A DNA stretch of 64,000 nucleotides from Humidesulfovibrio sp. (GTDB lineage Bacteria; Desulfobacterota; Desulfovibrionia; Desulfovibrionales; Desulfovibrionaceae). The stretch's first letter is position 1. Each line of letters starts with the position of its first letter. The DNA is taken from assembly GCF_031082295.1 (NCBI RefSeq), contig NZ_JAVHLD010000005.1, forward strand, positions 117,075-181,074, in the 5' to 3' direction. Shown piece by piece: positions 54,635 to 63,757 of the stretch. The notes beneath the pieces were generated by a model. The model was not told the origin of the DNA and searched no databases. It saw only the letters and a list, made by a program, of their open reading frames with translations. Position numbers and translations under genes: made by a program.

Positions 54635-55638
54635 GCGTGGGATACCGTCGCGACATGCGCTGGCTGTGCGGCCTCTTGGCGGTGCTTGTGGTTCTGCCGC
54701 CGCTTCTTGGCAACAACTACTACCTGACCGTGCTGACCATGTGCTGCCTGAACGCCATGATCGCCGTGGGCCTGAACCTGCTGGTGGGCCACGCCGGTCA
54801 GATTTCGCTCGGCCACGCCGGGTTCTACGGCTTGGCGGCCTACACCACCTCCACGCTCGCCACCCGGTTCGGCGTGCCCGTGGGGCTGTCCATGCTCTCG
54901 GGCGTGGGGCTGACCTCCGGCGTTGCGGCGCTGATCGGCCTGCCCGCGCTCAAGCTCAAGGGCCACTACCTGGCCATGGCCACTCTGGGCTTCGGCGTCA
55001 TCCTCTCCATCCTGTTCAACGAGACCGTTGAGCTGACCGGCGGGCCGTCCGGCTTCACGGACATCCCGCGCCTGTCGCTGTTCGGCGTGGAGTTCACAAG
55101 CGACCTGTCGGTGTACTACCTCATCGTCGCCGTCCTGGGCGGGGTGATCTGGCTGGCCTTCAACATCCTGCACTCGCGCGTGGGCCGCGCGCTGCGCGCC
55201 CTGCACACCTCCGAGAAGGCGGCCCAGGCCATGGGCATCGACATCGCCCGGTACAAGCTGTTCATCTTCGTGGTGTCGGCGGCCTTCGCGGGCCTGGCCG
55301 GGGTGCTCTACGCCCACTACCTGACCTTCATCGCCCCGGCGTCCTTCGGCTTTTTGTTCTCGGTGCAGCTCATCGTCATGGTGGTGCTGGGCGGCATGAC
55401 GAGCATCCCCGGCACCATCACCGGCGCGTTCTTCCTCACCCTGCTGCCGGAATTCTTGCGGGCGTTCGAGAACATCGAGATTCTGCTCTTCGGCGGCATA
55501 TTGGTGCTGTGCATGATGTTCCTGCCCGACGGCCTGGCAGGCGGCTCCCGCCGTCTGAGCCGCCTGCTGTGGCGGAAGATGGTCGTGCGCGCCTCAAAGG
55601 ATGACGACGCCGAGGCGGGGGAGGGCGGCAATGGCTGA
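54631..55638 (+). CDS. livM: LivM family ABC permease (second system)
   Basis: 335 residues from GTG 54631 overlapping the livH stop; an ATG at 54655 is an alternative. It lacks the long N-terminal extension of the LivM at 19848. Signature GLNLLVGHAGQISLGHAGFYGLAAY near 44-68 and the coupling segment RVGRALRALHTSEKAAQAMG (about 185-204). The C-terminus is charged (DDDAEAGEGG). It overlaps livG2 by eight bases. Confidence 0.94.
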   Translation: MSVGYRRDMRWLCGLLAVLVVLPPLLGNNYYLTVLTMCCLNAMIAVGLNLLVGHAGQISLGHAGFYGLAAYTTSTLATRFGVPVGLSMLSGVGLTSGVAALIGLPALKLKGHYLAMATLGFGVILSILFNETVELTGGPSGFTDIPRLSLFGVEFTSDLSVYYLIVAVLGGVIWLAFNILHSRVGRALRALHTSEKAAQAMGIDIARYKLFIFVVSAAFAGLAGVLYAHYLTFIAPASFGFLFSVQLIVMVVLGGMTSIPGTITGAFFLTLLPEFLRAFENIEILLFGGILVLCMMFLPDGLAGGSRRLSRLLWRKMVVRASKDDDAEAGEGGNG

Positions 55639-56404
55639 ACCGCTGCTGCTCTGCCAGGATGTCGGGGTGCGCTTCGGCGGCCTGCAGGCGCTCTCGGGCG
55701 TTGAATTCAAGGCCGCCCCGGGCGAGATCACGGCCATCATCGGCCCCAACGGCGCGGGAAAGACCACGCTCCTGAACGCCATCTCCGGCATGGTGCAGGC
55801 CCAGCGAGGCACCTTCCGCCTCGGGGCCGACGACATCACCCGCGCCCAGGCGCATGAGCGCAGCCGCCTGGGGCTGGTGCGCACCTTCCAGAACCTGGAA
55901 ATTTTCTCCAACATGACGGTGCTTGAGAACGTCATGACCGGCTGCCACAGCCGCTTCCGCGTGCCGGCCTGGTCCAGCCTGCTGCGCACGCGCCATTCTA
56001 GGGCCCAGGAAAAGGCCATCCTGAACGCCGCCCTTGAGGTGCTCGACTTCGTGGGGCTGTTTGAGCTGGCCAAGTACCGCGCGAGCGATCTGCCCTTTGG
56101 CAAGCAGCGCCTGCTGGAGCTGGCCCGGGCGCTGGCCTCCGGCCCGCGCCTGCTGCTGCTCGACGAGCCCGCCGCCGGGCTCAACATGTCCGAGACCCAG
56201 GTGCTGGCCGACCTGATCCTGCGCGTGCGCGAGCATTTCCGCCTGGGCATCGTGCTGGTGGAGCACGACATGGACCTGGTCATGCGCATCAGCGACCAGG
56301 TCATGGTGCTCTGCTTCGGCCAGGTCATCAGCTGCGGTACCCCGGCCCAGGTCCAGCGGGACCCGCACGTCATCAGCGCCTATCTGGGCGACGACGAGGA
56401 TTAG
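55631..56404 (+). CDS. livG: LivG ABC transporter ATPase (second system)
   Basis: 257 residues from ATG 55631 (GAGGGCGG upstream, inside the end of livM). Walker A GPNGAGKTTLLN (about 39-50), signature DLPFGKQRLLELARALA, Walker B LLLLDEPAAGLNM, switch His in VLVEHDMDLV. Its stop codon is the first part of the 150-bp inverted-repeat element that separates it from livF. Confidence 0.95.
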   Translation: MAEPLLLCQDVGVRFGGLQALSGVEFKAAPGEITAIIGPNGAGKTTLLNAISGMVQAQRGTFRLGADDITRAQAHERSRLGLVRTFQNLEIFSNMTVLENVMTGCHSRFRVPAWSSLLRTRHSRAQEKAILNAALEVLDFVGLFELAKYRASDLPFGKQRLLELARALASGPRLLLLDEPAAGLNMSETQVLADLILRVREHFRLGIVLVEHDMDLVMRISDQVMVLCFGQVISCGTPAQVQRDPHVISAYLGDDED

Positions 56405-56552
56405 GACCTGTTTCGAAAAGCGTCTTTTGCCCCCTGGACGTCGTCACGAGTCGATTCGGCGCCAGGGCTGTACCGCAGGAGTACTATCCCTGGCCCCAAA
56501 GCGCCTCTTTCCTCGCCAGGGAGACAAGATCCATCTTTTGGAAACAGGCCCT
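56403..56552. repeat. 150-bp structured inverted-repeat element, copy B
   Basis: Outer 18-base arms AGGACCTGTTTCGAAAAG (56403-56420) and 56535-56552 pair at 16 of 18 positions, with the same single G/G mismatch position as copy A plus one more. Inner stem GCCAGGG/CCCTGGC encloses the shared core CTGTACCGC...AGTACTATCCC. It begins inside the livG stop codon and ends 15 bases before the livF ATG, so it lies within an operon. Copy A is at 43938-44085. Confidence 0.75.
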
Positions 56553-56567
56553 GAAGTAGAGAACGAC

Positions 56568-57320
56568 ATGAATGCGCCACTGCTCGAAATAGCCAACCTG
56601 GACGTCTTCTACGGGAAGATCCACGCCCTGCGCGACGTGAGCCTGAACGTGCGGCCCGGCGAGATCGTCTCGCTCATCGGCGGCAACGGCGCGGGCAAGA
56701 CCACGCTCTTGTGCACCATCTCCGGGCTCATCCGGCCCAGCGCCGGGGCGATCGCCTTCGCCGGAGAGAACATCGTCCGCCGCGCGCCGGAGCGCATCGT
56801 GCAGGACGGCTGCTCCCACGTGCCCGAAGGGCGCCTGGTGTTCAGCCCGCTGTCCGTGGCCGACAACCTGCGCCTGGGGGCCTATGGCCGCCGTGGAGCC
56901 GGTGGACGGGCCGAAGTCCGCGAGCAGGCGGCGGAGGACCTGGAGCGCATGTACGAGATGTTCCCGGTGCTGCGCGAGCGCAAGAGGCAGGCGGCGGGCA
57001 CCCTGTCCGGCGGGGAGCAGCAGATGCTCGCCATCGGCCGCGCGCTCATGGCCCGGCCCCGGCTGCTGCTGCTGGACGAACCCGGCATGGGTCTGGCCCC
57101 GCTGGTGACGCGTGAAATCTTCCGCCTCATCGTGACCCTGCGCGACAGCCTGGGCCTCACCGTGCTCCTGGTGGAGCAGAACGCCCGGCGCGCGCTCAAG
57201 ATCGCCGACAGGGGCTACGTGCTGGAGACGGGCCGCGTGACCCTGGAAGGACCAAGCCACGAACTGCTCGCCAACCCCGACGTGCAGCACGCCTACCTCG
57301 GCCACGACATCAACGGCTAG
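56568..57320 (+). CDS. livF: LivF ABC transporter ATPase (second system)
   Basis: 250 residues from ATG 56568; the frame is open into the repeat element upstream but the LivF homology starts here. Walker A GGNGAGKTTLL (about 39-49), signature LSGGEQQMLAIGRALM, Walker B LLLLDEPGMGLAP, Gln switch in LLVEQNARRALK. It completes the second transporter. Unlike the first system, where livG and livF overlap, here a 163-base gap filled by the repeat element separates the two genes. Confidence 0.95.
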   Translation: MNAPLLEIANLDVFYGKIHALRDVSLNVRPGEIVSLIGGNGAGKTTLLCTISGLIRPSAGAIAFAGENIVRRAPERIVQDGCSHVPEGRLVFSPLSVADNLRLGAYGRRGAGGRAEVREQAAEDLERMYEMFPVLRERKRQAAGTLSGGEQQMLAIGRALMARPRLLLLDEPGMGLAPLVTREIFRLIVTLRDSLGLTVLLVEQNARRALKIADRGYVLETGRVTLEGPSHELLANPDVQHAYLGHDING

Positions 57321-57384
57321 CCTCCGATTTCCCCCCGCTTCCAAAACGCCGTACGCCCTTCATCCGGGCTGCGCTGGTCCCCCG

Positions 57385-59016
57385 CTATTTGCCGAAGGGG
57401 CACTTGGGATACACGCAGGTGCGGCAGTTCAGGCAGAAGCCGCCCTCGGCCATCTGGGCCAGGTCGCGCCGGGTGAGCTCCACCCCCGCCAGCACGCTCG
57501 GCAGCAGGATGTCCAGGCTGGTGGCCTTGTGGAACAGGGCGCAGGCGGGCACGCCCATGACCGTGGCCGCGCCTGCCGGAGAGGTGATGCGGCCCAGCAG
57601 GGTCATGGCGCCGGGCAGCAGCGGCGCGCCGTAGAGCATGTCCGTCAGCCCCGCCGCCACCAGCCCCTTGCGGGTCACGTCGTCGGGATCGACGGAAAGC
57701 CCCGCGGTGGTGACGATGAGGTCCGCGCCCTGGGCCAGCAGCCCGGCCACGGCCGCTGCGATCTGCTCTGCGTCGTCGGGCACGATGGTCTCGGCCACCA
57801 CGCGTGAGCCCAAGCGCTCCACTTTCTCACGGATAATGGGCGCGAACTTGTCCTCGATGAGCCCCTGGAAGACTTCGCTGCCCGTCACCAGCACGCCCAC
57901 CTGGGCGGGCCTGAGCGGGATGACCCGGAACAGCGGCCCGGCGGCCAGCACGGCCTGGGCCTTGCGGAAGTTCTCAGCCGACAGGTAGAGCGGGATGGCG
58001 CGCGCCCCGGCCAGGCCCTTGCCTTCCTCCACCAGCACGCCGAGGTGGCGGCAGGCGCACATGACGTCCGGCACGAGGTTAAAGGCTTCCAGGCGCTCCT
58101 TGTCGATGTCGAGCACGCCGGTGACGCTCGCGCGGAAGTTGATCTTGCCCTCGCGCGGGGTCTCGTCGAAGGCCACGTTTTCGCCCGCCATGAGCCTGGC
58201 GAAGGCCAGGGCCGCGTCGTTCTCGTGCACAAAGCCGTCGGGCGAGTCCTGCTCCAGGTACACGTGGGCGCGGCCCATCTGCTGCAAACGACAGACGTCG
58301 CCGCCGGTGAGGGTCTGCCCGGCCTCGAACTCGACGCCTTTTGATTCGCCGGGCACGATGCGCGTCATGTCGTGCAGGGCGCGGTGTCCCACGGCCTCGG
58401 CCACGGGCACGGCTGTAAGGCTCGGGCCATAGTCTTCCTCGGCCACGGGCGCGCACAGGTAGGGGGCCTCGCCCTGGCAGCCCCGGCAGATGGCGCCGTC
58501 CGGCGCGGGATAAGGCTCGGTGCAGATGGGGCACAGGGCCACGCGGCCCATGCCCTTGTGCTTGCGCGAGCGGTCGTTCATCTGGATGGGCGCGATGGAG
58601 CAGATGCTCTCGCCCGCGGCCTCGATCTCCGCGAACAGGCGGTCGGTGTCCTGGTCGGCCTTTTTCTTGAGCTTCAGGAACCAGGAACTGATCTCGGGGT
58701 AGGCGGCCATCTTGTCCACGTCGATCCAGACGCGAAAGCCCGCGCCGGTGTGCTTGTCGTACAGGGCCACGGCGTAGCGGCCCAGGTTCAGCACGCGCAC
58801 CCAGCCGTTGCCGATGGTGCAGGGGGTCAGGATCTGCACGGCGTCGGGCAGGCATTTGGGCGTCTCCACCACGGCCTCGAACAGCGTTCCCTCGGGCAGG
58901 CCACGGCGCGCCAGTTCCACCATGTACCCGCCGATGAGCAGTCCCGGGGCCGGATAGCCGTGGAAGGCCGCGGCCTTGTCCTTGAATTCCTGAAAGCTGT
59001 ATGGGCCGATGTTCAT
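57385..59016 (-). CDS. FmdE domain - zinc ribbon - molybdopterin-binding domain fusion
   Basis: 543 residues. Residues 1-~140 are an FmdE-type domain (FHGYPAPGLLIGGYMVELA near 19-37; ILTPCTIGNGWVRVLNLGRYAV). A zinc-ribbon-like pair follows (CPICTEPYPAPDGAICRGC, about 178-196). The second half includes a MoeA/MogA-type molybdopterin-binding domain (VLVTGSEVFQG, then ADLIVTTAGLSVDPDDVTRKG). The C-terminus ends in a cysteine cluster CLNCRTCVYPKCPFGK. FmdE proteins are tied to tungsten or molybdenum formylmethanofuran dehydrogenases; in sulfate reducers the combined protein probably helps insert Moco into formate dehydrogenase or related enzymes. That is inference. Confidence 0.88.
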   Translation of the reverse strand: MNIGPYSFQEFKDKAAAFHGYPAPGLLIGGYMVELARRGLPEGTLFEAVVETPKCLPDAVQILTPCTIGNGWVRVLNLGRYAVALYDKHTGAGFRVWIDVDKMAAYPEISSWFLKLKKKADQDTDRLFAEIEAAGESICSIAPIQMNDRSRKHKGMGRVALCPICTEPYPAPDGAICRGCQGEAPYLCAPVAEEDYGPSLTAVPVAEAVGHRALHDMTRIVPGESKGVEFEAGQTLTGGDVCRLQQMGRAHVYLEQDSPDGFVHENDAALAFARLMAGENVAFDETPREGKINFRASVTGVLDIDKERLEAFNLVPDVMCACRHLGVLVEEGKGLAGARAIPLYLSAENFRKAQAVLAAGPLFRVIPLRPAQVGVLVTGSEVFQGLIEDKFAPIIREKVERLGSRVVAETIVPDDAEQIAAAVAGLLAQGADLIVTTAGLSVDPDDVTRKGLVAAGLTDMLYGAPLLPGAMTLLGRITSPAGAATVMGVPACALFHKATSLDILLPSVLAGVELTRRDLAQMAEGGFCLNCRTCVYPKCPFGK

Positions 59017-59106
59017 GAACGCCTCGCTCGGTGCAGCATGGTGCGGGTGGTGCGGTGACAGGCTTCTTCAGTTCGACGGCTGTGGCCGATGTGCGGACGT
59101 CGTGGA

Positions 59107-59556
59107 CTACCCGGCTTTCAGGAAATCCCGGCGCCGCACGGCGGAAATTTCGACTAGGACGCCGCCATAGCCCTTGCAGGCCACACCGGCATCCAGGCAT
59201 TGGACCTGACGCATGAAGTGGAAGCCGCCTGGCGGCAGGCCTGCGCAGAAGCGCTCGTTGATCAGCGCCACGGGCAGGGCCAACTGGCTCACGAGGTACA
59301 CGCACAATCGCGCCGGGCAGCGCTTGGCGATGAAGTTGCCCGCAGCGTCCAGGACGAAGCGGTCGCCGGGGGCATAGCCGGAGTTGCAGTTGGCGGCCCG
59401 CAGCACTTCGGCCACAATGAGGTATTCGACGCTTGCAGCACCAAGGGCTTCTGCAAACCGCATCCTTGGTTCGTCTTCCGCGAGCATGTTCGACTCGTCC
59501 TTGGAGTAGCCAAGGTGAGCGGAGAATTGTTGAAGAATCTCTTCTCGTCCCATCAA
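59107..59556 (-). CDS. small cysteine-containing protein of unknown function
   Basis: 149 residues; GAGGAG-like start region (ATGATGGGACGAGAAGAG). No family recognised with certainty; the pattern GDRFVLDAAGNFIAKRCPAR followed by LCVYLVSQLALPVALINERF recalls small TIGR04076-like proteins, a weak match. Five or so cysteines, including CPARLC and QCLDAGVACKG, could bind a metal. It ends 90 bases upstream of the FmdE-fusion gene on the same strand, so the two may form an operon and share a role in metal-cofactor handling. Confidence 0.7.
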   Translation of the reverse strand: MMGREEILQQFSAHLGYSKDESNMLAEDEPRMRFAEALGAASVEYLIVAEVLRAANCNSGYAPGDRFVLDAAGNFIAKRCPARLCVYLVSQLALPVALINERFCAGLPPGGFHFMRQVQCLDAGVACKGYGGVLVEISAVRRRDFLKAG

Positions 59557-59909
59557 ATACTCCCCATCGTATGAGTGCTGTGCGAAATAATCTCCGCAGG
59601 TTGCCTAGCGCGCACCGCGCGGCGCAGATGTGGTTGCCAAATACCTGTCTGGCCCGGTCCTGCGTTGCAAGCATGAAACAATAGCGCGTCTGGGAGCGCA
59701 GGGTCAACCCAGTCGTGGGGCAGGCCATTAGGCCGGTCATCAGGCCGGGCAGGGTCAATCCGCCGCGCCAGCGCCGACGCAAGGCGGCACGGACGCTCGC
59801 AAAGAAGGGGCGCGAGGAAGGACTTGTCCCCGGCCCGCCTGATGCGCTACAAGCCCGGCTGGGGCTGGCGTCCTGCCCGGCCCCGAGAATCTTCGCTGGA
59901 GGCAAACCC
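59557..59909. other. 353-bp intergenic region upstream of BMP-type binding-protein gene
   Basis: Between divergent genes. It contains a ten-base direct repeat GCAGGGTCAA (about 59698 and 59747) and the ribosome-binding site GGAGG before the downstream ATG. No purine riboswitch or clear promoter pair could be supported, although expression of both divergent genes must start here. Confidence 0.4.
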
Positions 59910-61013
59910 ATGTCCTTGAACAAACTTTCCGCCGTGTTCCTGGCCCTGTGTCTGGCGGTCCTGTGCGCACTGCCCGTGGAGGCCGAGGCCGCCAAGGTCC
60001 GCGCCGCCTTCGTGCTGCTGGAAGGCATCGGCGACCAGGGCTGGACCACGGCCCATTACGACGGCATCGAGCACCTGAAGAAGCAGCTGGGCGACAAGGT
60101 GGAGGTGTCCTACACCGAGAACGTGCTCTCCGCCGCGGACGCCGAGCGCGTCATCCGCAACTACGCGCGCCAGGGCTATGACGTGATCTTCGGCACCACC
60201 TTCACCTACATGGAGGCCATGTACAAGGTGGCGGGAGAGTTTCCCAAGGTCAAGTTCATGCACTGCTCCGGCTTCAAGACCCGGCCCAACATGGGCACCT
60301 ACATGGTGCGCGTGGAGCAGGGCGAGTACCTGGCGGGCTACATGGCCGGGCTCATGGGCTTCAAGAACGTGGGCACCGTGGCCACCCAGCCCATCCCCGA
60401 GGTGGTGCGCGGCATCGACGCCTTCACCCTGGGCCTGGTGCGCGGCCTCACCGAGTCCAAGGCCAAGTTCGACGCCGACAAGGTCAACACCGTGGTCTGG
60501 CTCAAGTCCTGGCGCGACGCGGTGAACGAGACCGCCCTGGCCGAGGTGCTGGCCGCCAAGAAGCATGACCTGATCCGCCAGATGGCCGACACCGCCGACT
60601 CCTCCAAGGCCGCCTGCCTGAAGGGCGTGCCCGCCATCGGCTACGGCACCGACGCCGCCAAGTACGGCGCGGCCTGCGCGCTGACCTCCACCACCTTCCA
60701 GTGGGGGCCGGTGTATGTCGACATCATGAAGAAGATCATCGCCGGGACCTGGAAGAACGACCAGGTGTTCGTCGGCTTCGAGGCCGGCGGCGTTGGCTTG
60801 GCCCCCTTCGGCAAGGCCGTGCCCAAGGCCGTCGCGGCAAAAGTGCTGGCGCTCAAGGCCAAGATGGAGAAGGGCGAGGACATGAGCTTCAGCGGACCCA
60901 TCGTCGACCAGGCCGGGACCGAGCGCGTGAAGAAGGGCGAGAAGGCCCCGGACAAGGAGCTTCTGTCCATGCGCTGGTTCGTCCGTGGCGTGTCCGGCAA
61001 GCTGCCGGAATAG
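59910..61013 (+). CDS. BMP family ABC transporter substrate-binding protein
   Basis: 367 residues from ATG 59910 (GGAGG upstream); upstream in-frame codons look non-coding. A Sec signal peptide ends EAEAAK with no lipobox, unlike most BmpA homologues. The receptor fold has VLLEGIGDQGWTTAHYDGIE, RQGYDVIFGTTFTYMEA and EQGEYLAGYMAGLMGF, as in BmpA/Med-type nucleoside receptors. It should bind a nucleoside, purine base or related ligand in the periplasm. A hairpin with T-run separates it from the ATPase gene. Confidence 0.93.
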   Translation: MSLNKLSAVFLALCLAVLCALPVEAEAAKVRAAFVLLEGIGDQGWTTAHYDGIEHLKKQLGDKVEVSYTENVLSAADAERVIRNYARQGYDVIFGTTFTYMEAMYKVAGEFPKVKFMHCSGFKTRPNMGTYMVRVEQGEYLAGYMAGLMGFKNVGTVATQPIPEVVRGIDAFTLGLVRGLTESKAKFDADKVNTVVWLKSWRDAVNETALAEVLAAKKHDLIRQMADTADSSKAACLKGVPAIGYGTDAAKYGAACALTSTTFQWGPVYVDIMKKIIAGTWKNDQVFVGFEAGGVGLAPFGKAVPKAVAAKVLALKAKMEKGEDMSFSGPIVDQAGTERVKKGEKAPDKELLSMRWFVRGVSGKLPE

Positions 61014-61044
61014 GCCCGCGTCCCGTCGCGACCGCCGAATGAAA

Positions 61045-61081
61045 CGGGGGACCGGGGCGACCCGGTCCCTCCGCCGTTTTT
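61045..61081 (+). terminator. attenuator-like hairpin after binding-protein gene
   Basis: GGGACCGGG (61048-61056) and CCCGGTCCC (61061-61069) form a perfect 9-bp stem, with TTTTT at 61077-61081. It lies before the ATPase gene start at 61095 and probably terminates a share of transcripts so that more receptor than ATPase is made. Confidence 0.75.
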
Positions 61082-61094
61082 CAAGGCCGAAACC

Positions 61095-62657
61095 ATGCGC
61101 CACGACACGATCCCACCCCTTTTGTCCTGCCGGGGCCTGACGAAGCGATTCATCGGGCCGGAGGGCGTGGTGCTGGCCAACGACAGCGTGGACCTGGACC
61201 TCCACGCCGGGAGCATCCACGCGCTGCTGGGCGAGAACGGCGCGGGCAAGAGCACGCTCATGTCCATGCTCTCGGGCTGGCACCGGCCCGACGCGGGCAC
61301 GCTCGCGATCTCCGGAGCGGAGCTGGCGCTGCGCTCCCCGGCGGCGGCCATGCGCGCGGGCATCGGCATGGTGCACCAGCGCTTCTCCCTGGTGGAGGCC
61401 CTGACCGGGGCCGAGAACCTGGCCCTGGCCGCTGGCGGCGCGCCGGACCCCAAGGCGGCCTCCGAACTGGCCGAGCGCTTCGGCCTGGCCCTGGACCCCC
61501 GCAGGCGCGTGGCCGAGCTGTCCATGGGCGAGCGCCAGCGCCTGGAGATCCTGAAGCTTCTGTCGCGCGACGCGCGCATCCTGATCCTTGACGAGCCCAC
61601 CAGCGTGCTGGCCCCGGCAGAGATCAGCGGGCTCATCGGCACCCTGCGCCGCCTGGCCGACGAGGGCCGGGCCGTGGTGCTCATCACCCACAAGCTCTCC
61701 GAGGTCGCGGGCGCTGCGGACGAGGTCTCTGTGCTGCGCCGGGGCCGCATGGTGGCGCGCAACCTGCCGCGCGAGGCGGGCAGCCCCGCCGGCTGGGACA
61801 TGGCGCGGCTCTCCGGTCTCATGGTCGGGCAGGAGCTGGCCGAAGACGCGCCCAGGCCAGCGCGGACGCGCGGCGAGACGGTGCTCTCCGTGCGCGGGCT
61901 GACGGCCAAGGCCGCGCCGGGGCAGCTCCCGGCCTTTGCGGACGTGGATTTCGAGGTGGCCCGCGGCGAGGTGCTGGCCATCGTCGGCGTGGCGGGAAAT
62001 GGCCAGGAGGCGCTGGCCGCCACCCTGGGCGGCATGGAGCGCCCTGGGCGGGGAAGCGCCCAGGTGCTGGGCCGGGACATCGGCACCCGCACGGGCGGCT
62101 TTCGCACAGGGCGCGATCTGGTGGCCTACGTGCCCGAGGACCGCCACGGCGCGGCCACGGTGCCGGGGTTGAGCCTGGCCGAGAACCTGCTGCTCTCCAC
62201 CACCGCCGCGCGCGGGGCGCTGTTCTCCAGCCGGGCCGGAAGAAACGCCGCCGAGGCCGCCATCCAGGCCCTGAACGTCACCGCCTCCGGCCCCGGCGCC
62301 CTGGCCCGGGAGCTCTCCGGCGGCAACCTGCAGAAGTTCATCCTGGCGCGGGAGCTGGCCAAGGGCGCGCCCCTGCTCCTTGTGGAGCAGCCCACCCAGG
62401 GGCTGGACGTGCTGGCCGTGTCCGAGGTCCACGAGGCCATCCGGCGGGCCGCCGAGTCCGCCGCCGTGCTGCTCGTCACCGGGGACCCGGCGGAAGCCTT
62501 GGCCCTGGCCGAGCGCGTGGCCGTGATCTACCGGGGGCGCATCCTCGGCGTGGTGGACGCGGCCGAGCGTGGCGCCTTCGATCGCGTGGGGCGGCTCATG
62601 GCCGGGCTGGACACGGCGCCCGAGATGGTCGCGACGGTGGCGGAGGGCGCGCCATGA
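61095..62657 (+). CDS. ABC transporter ATP-binding protein with two NBDs (nucleoside-type)
   Basis: 520 residues containing two ABC domains. The first has Walker A GENGAGKSTLMSML (about 49-62), signature LSMGERQRLEILKLL and LILDEPTSVLAP. The second has a degenerate P-loop (GVAGNGQEALAA near 302-313), signature ELSGGNLQKFILARE and LLLVEQPTQGLDV. This layout is that of YufO/RbsA-type ATPases of the BMP nucleoside family. It overlaps the next gene by four bases. Confidence 0.94.
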   Translation: MRHDTIPPLLSCRGLTKRFIGPEGVVLANDSVDLDLHAGSIHALLGENGAGKSTLMSMLSGWHRPDAGTLAISGAELALRSPAAAMRAGIGMVHQRFSLVEALTGAENLALAAGGAPDPKAASELAERFGLALDPRRRVAELSMGERQRLEILKLLSRDARILILDEPTSVLAPAEISGLIGTLRRLADEGRAVVLITHKLSEVAGAADEVSVLRRGRMVARNLPREAGSPAGWDMARLSGLMVGQELAEDAPRPARTRGETVLSVRGLTAKAAPGQLPAFADVDFEVARGEVLAIVGVAGNGQEALAATLGGMERPGRGSAQVLGRDIGTRTGGFRTGRDLVAYVPEDRHGAATVPGLSLAENLLLSTTAARGALFSSRAGRNAAEAAIQALNVTASGPGALARELSGGNLQKFILARELAKGAPLLLVEQPTQGLDVLAVSEVHEAIRRAAESAAVLLVTGDPAEALALAERVAVIYRGRILGVVDAAERGAFDRVGRLMAGLDTAPEMVATVAEGAP

Positions 62658-63757
62658 CATCCGTGCGGCTGAAGCTGGAACCCCGGCAGACCACCCCGCC
62701 GGTGCGGGCGCTGGTCTCGCTCTGCACGGCGCTGGGCCTGGCCTGGGGGCTGGGCTCGCTGGTCTTCGCCCTTTCCGGCGCGGACCCGGCGCTGGCCTGG
62801 CGCGCCATGTGGCAGGGGGCGCTTGGCAGCGGCTACAGCGTCAGCGAAATCCTGGTCAAGGCAGCGCCCCTGACCCTGACCGGCCTGGCCGTGGCCCTGT
62901 GCTGCCGCCTGAATCTCTGGAACATCGGCGCGGAGGGGCAGTTCGTGTGCGGCGCGCTGGCCGCGTGCTGGGTGGGCCTGTTCCCGCCGCCGGTGGTGTC
63001 GCAGTCTCTGCCGCCGCACCTGCTGCCGTGGCTGGCGCTCCTTGCCGGCATGGCCGGGGGCGCGGCCTGGGCGTTTGTTCCGGCCCTGCTCAAGGCGCGG
63101 CTGGGCGTCAGCGAGATTCTGTCCACGCTGCTGCTCAACTACGTGGCCGTGCTGTTCATGGAGCATCTGTACTACGGCCCCTGGCGCGACCCGGCGGGCA
63201 TGGGCTTTCCCGGCACGGCGGAACTGGCCGAGGCCTTCTGGCTGCCCACCTTCGCCGAGACGCGGGTGCACGCCGGGTTGGCGCTGGCCCTGGTCCTGGC
63301 GGGACTTTTGTGGTGGCTGCTGGCGCGCACGCGCTGGGGCTTCCGGGCGCGGGTGCTGGGCCTGAGCCCCAAGGCCGCGGCCTACGCCGGGTTCCGGGCC
63401 GCGCGCATCACCGTGACGGCAATGTGCCTGTCCGGTGCGCTGGCCGGGCTGGCCGGGGCCGGGGAGCTGCTCGGCGTGCAGCACCGCATCCAGGACGGCC
63501 TGGCCTCGGGCTTCGGCTTCGCGGGCATCATCGTGGCCTTCCTGGCCCGGCTGAACCTGCTGGCAGTGCCTTTCGCGGCGCTGTTCCTCGGCGCGCTGCT
63601 GGTGGGCGCGGACCAGTTGCAGACCGAGCTGCGCCTGCCCGGCGCCACCGTGCTGGCCCTGGAAGCGGCGCTCCTGTTTGGCGCGCTGCTGGGCGAATTT
63701 TTGGCCGCCAACCGTCTGCGGCTTGTGCGCCGGGAGGAGGCCAGCCATGCCGGTTGA
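62654..63757 (+). CDS. ABC transporter permease (YufP/NupP-type)
   Basis: 367 residues, about ten membrane segments. The family pattern is seen in [20 protein letters not shown] (about 71-90), [39 protein letters not shown] and [14 protein letters not shown]. It forms half of the membrane channel for the BMP-type importer. It overlaps the ATPase gene by four bases and the following permease by 11. Confidence 0.93.
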   Translation: MTSVRLKLEPRQTTPPVRALVSLCTALGLAWGLGSLVFALSGADPALAWRAMWQGALGSGYSVSEILVKAAPLTLTGLAVALCCRLNLWNIGAEGQFVCGALAACWVGLFPPPVVSQSLPPHLLPWLALLAGMAGGAAWAFVPALLKARLGVSEILSTLLLNYVAVLFMEHLYYGPWRDPAGMGFPGTAELAEAFWLPTFAETRVHAGLALALVLAGLLWWLLARTRWGFRARVLGLSPKAAAYAGFRAARITVTAMCLSGALAGLAGAGELLGVQHRIQDGLASGFGFAGIIVAFLARLNLLAVPFAALFLGALLVGADQLQTELRLPGATVLALEAALLFGALLGEFLAANRLRLVRREEASHAG

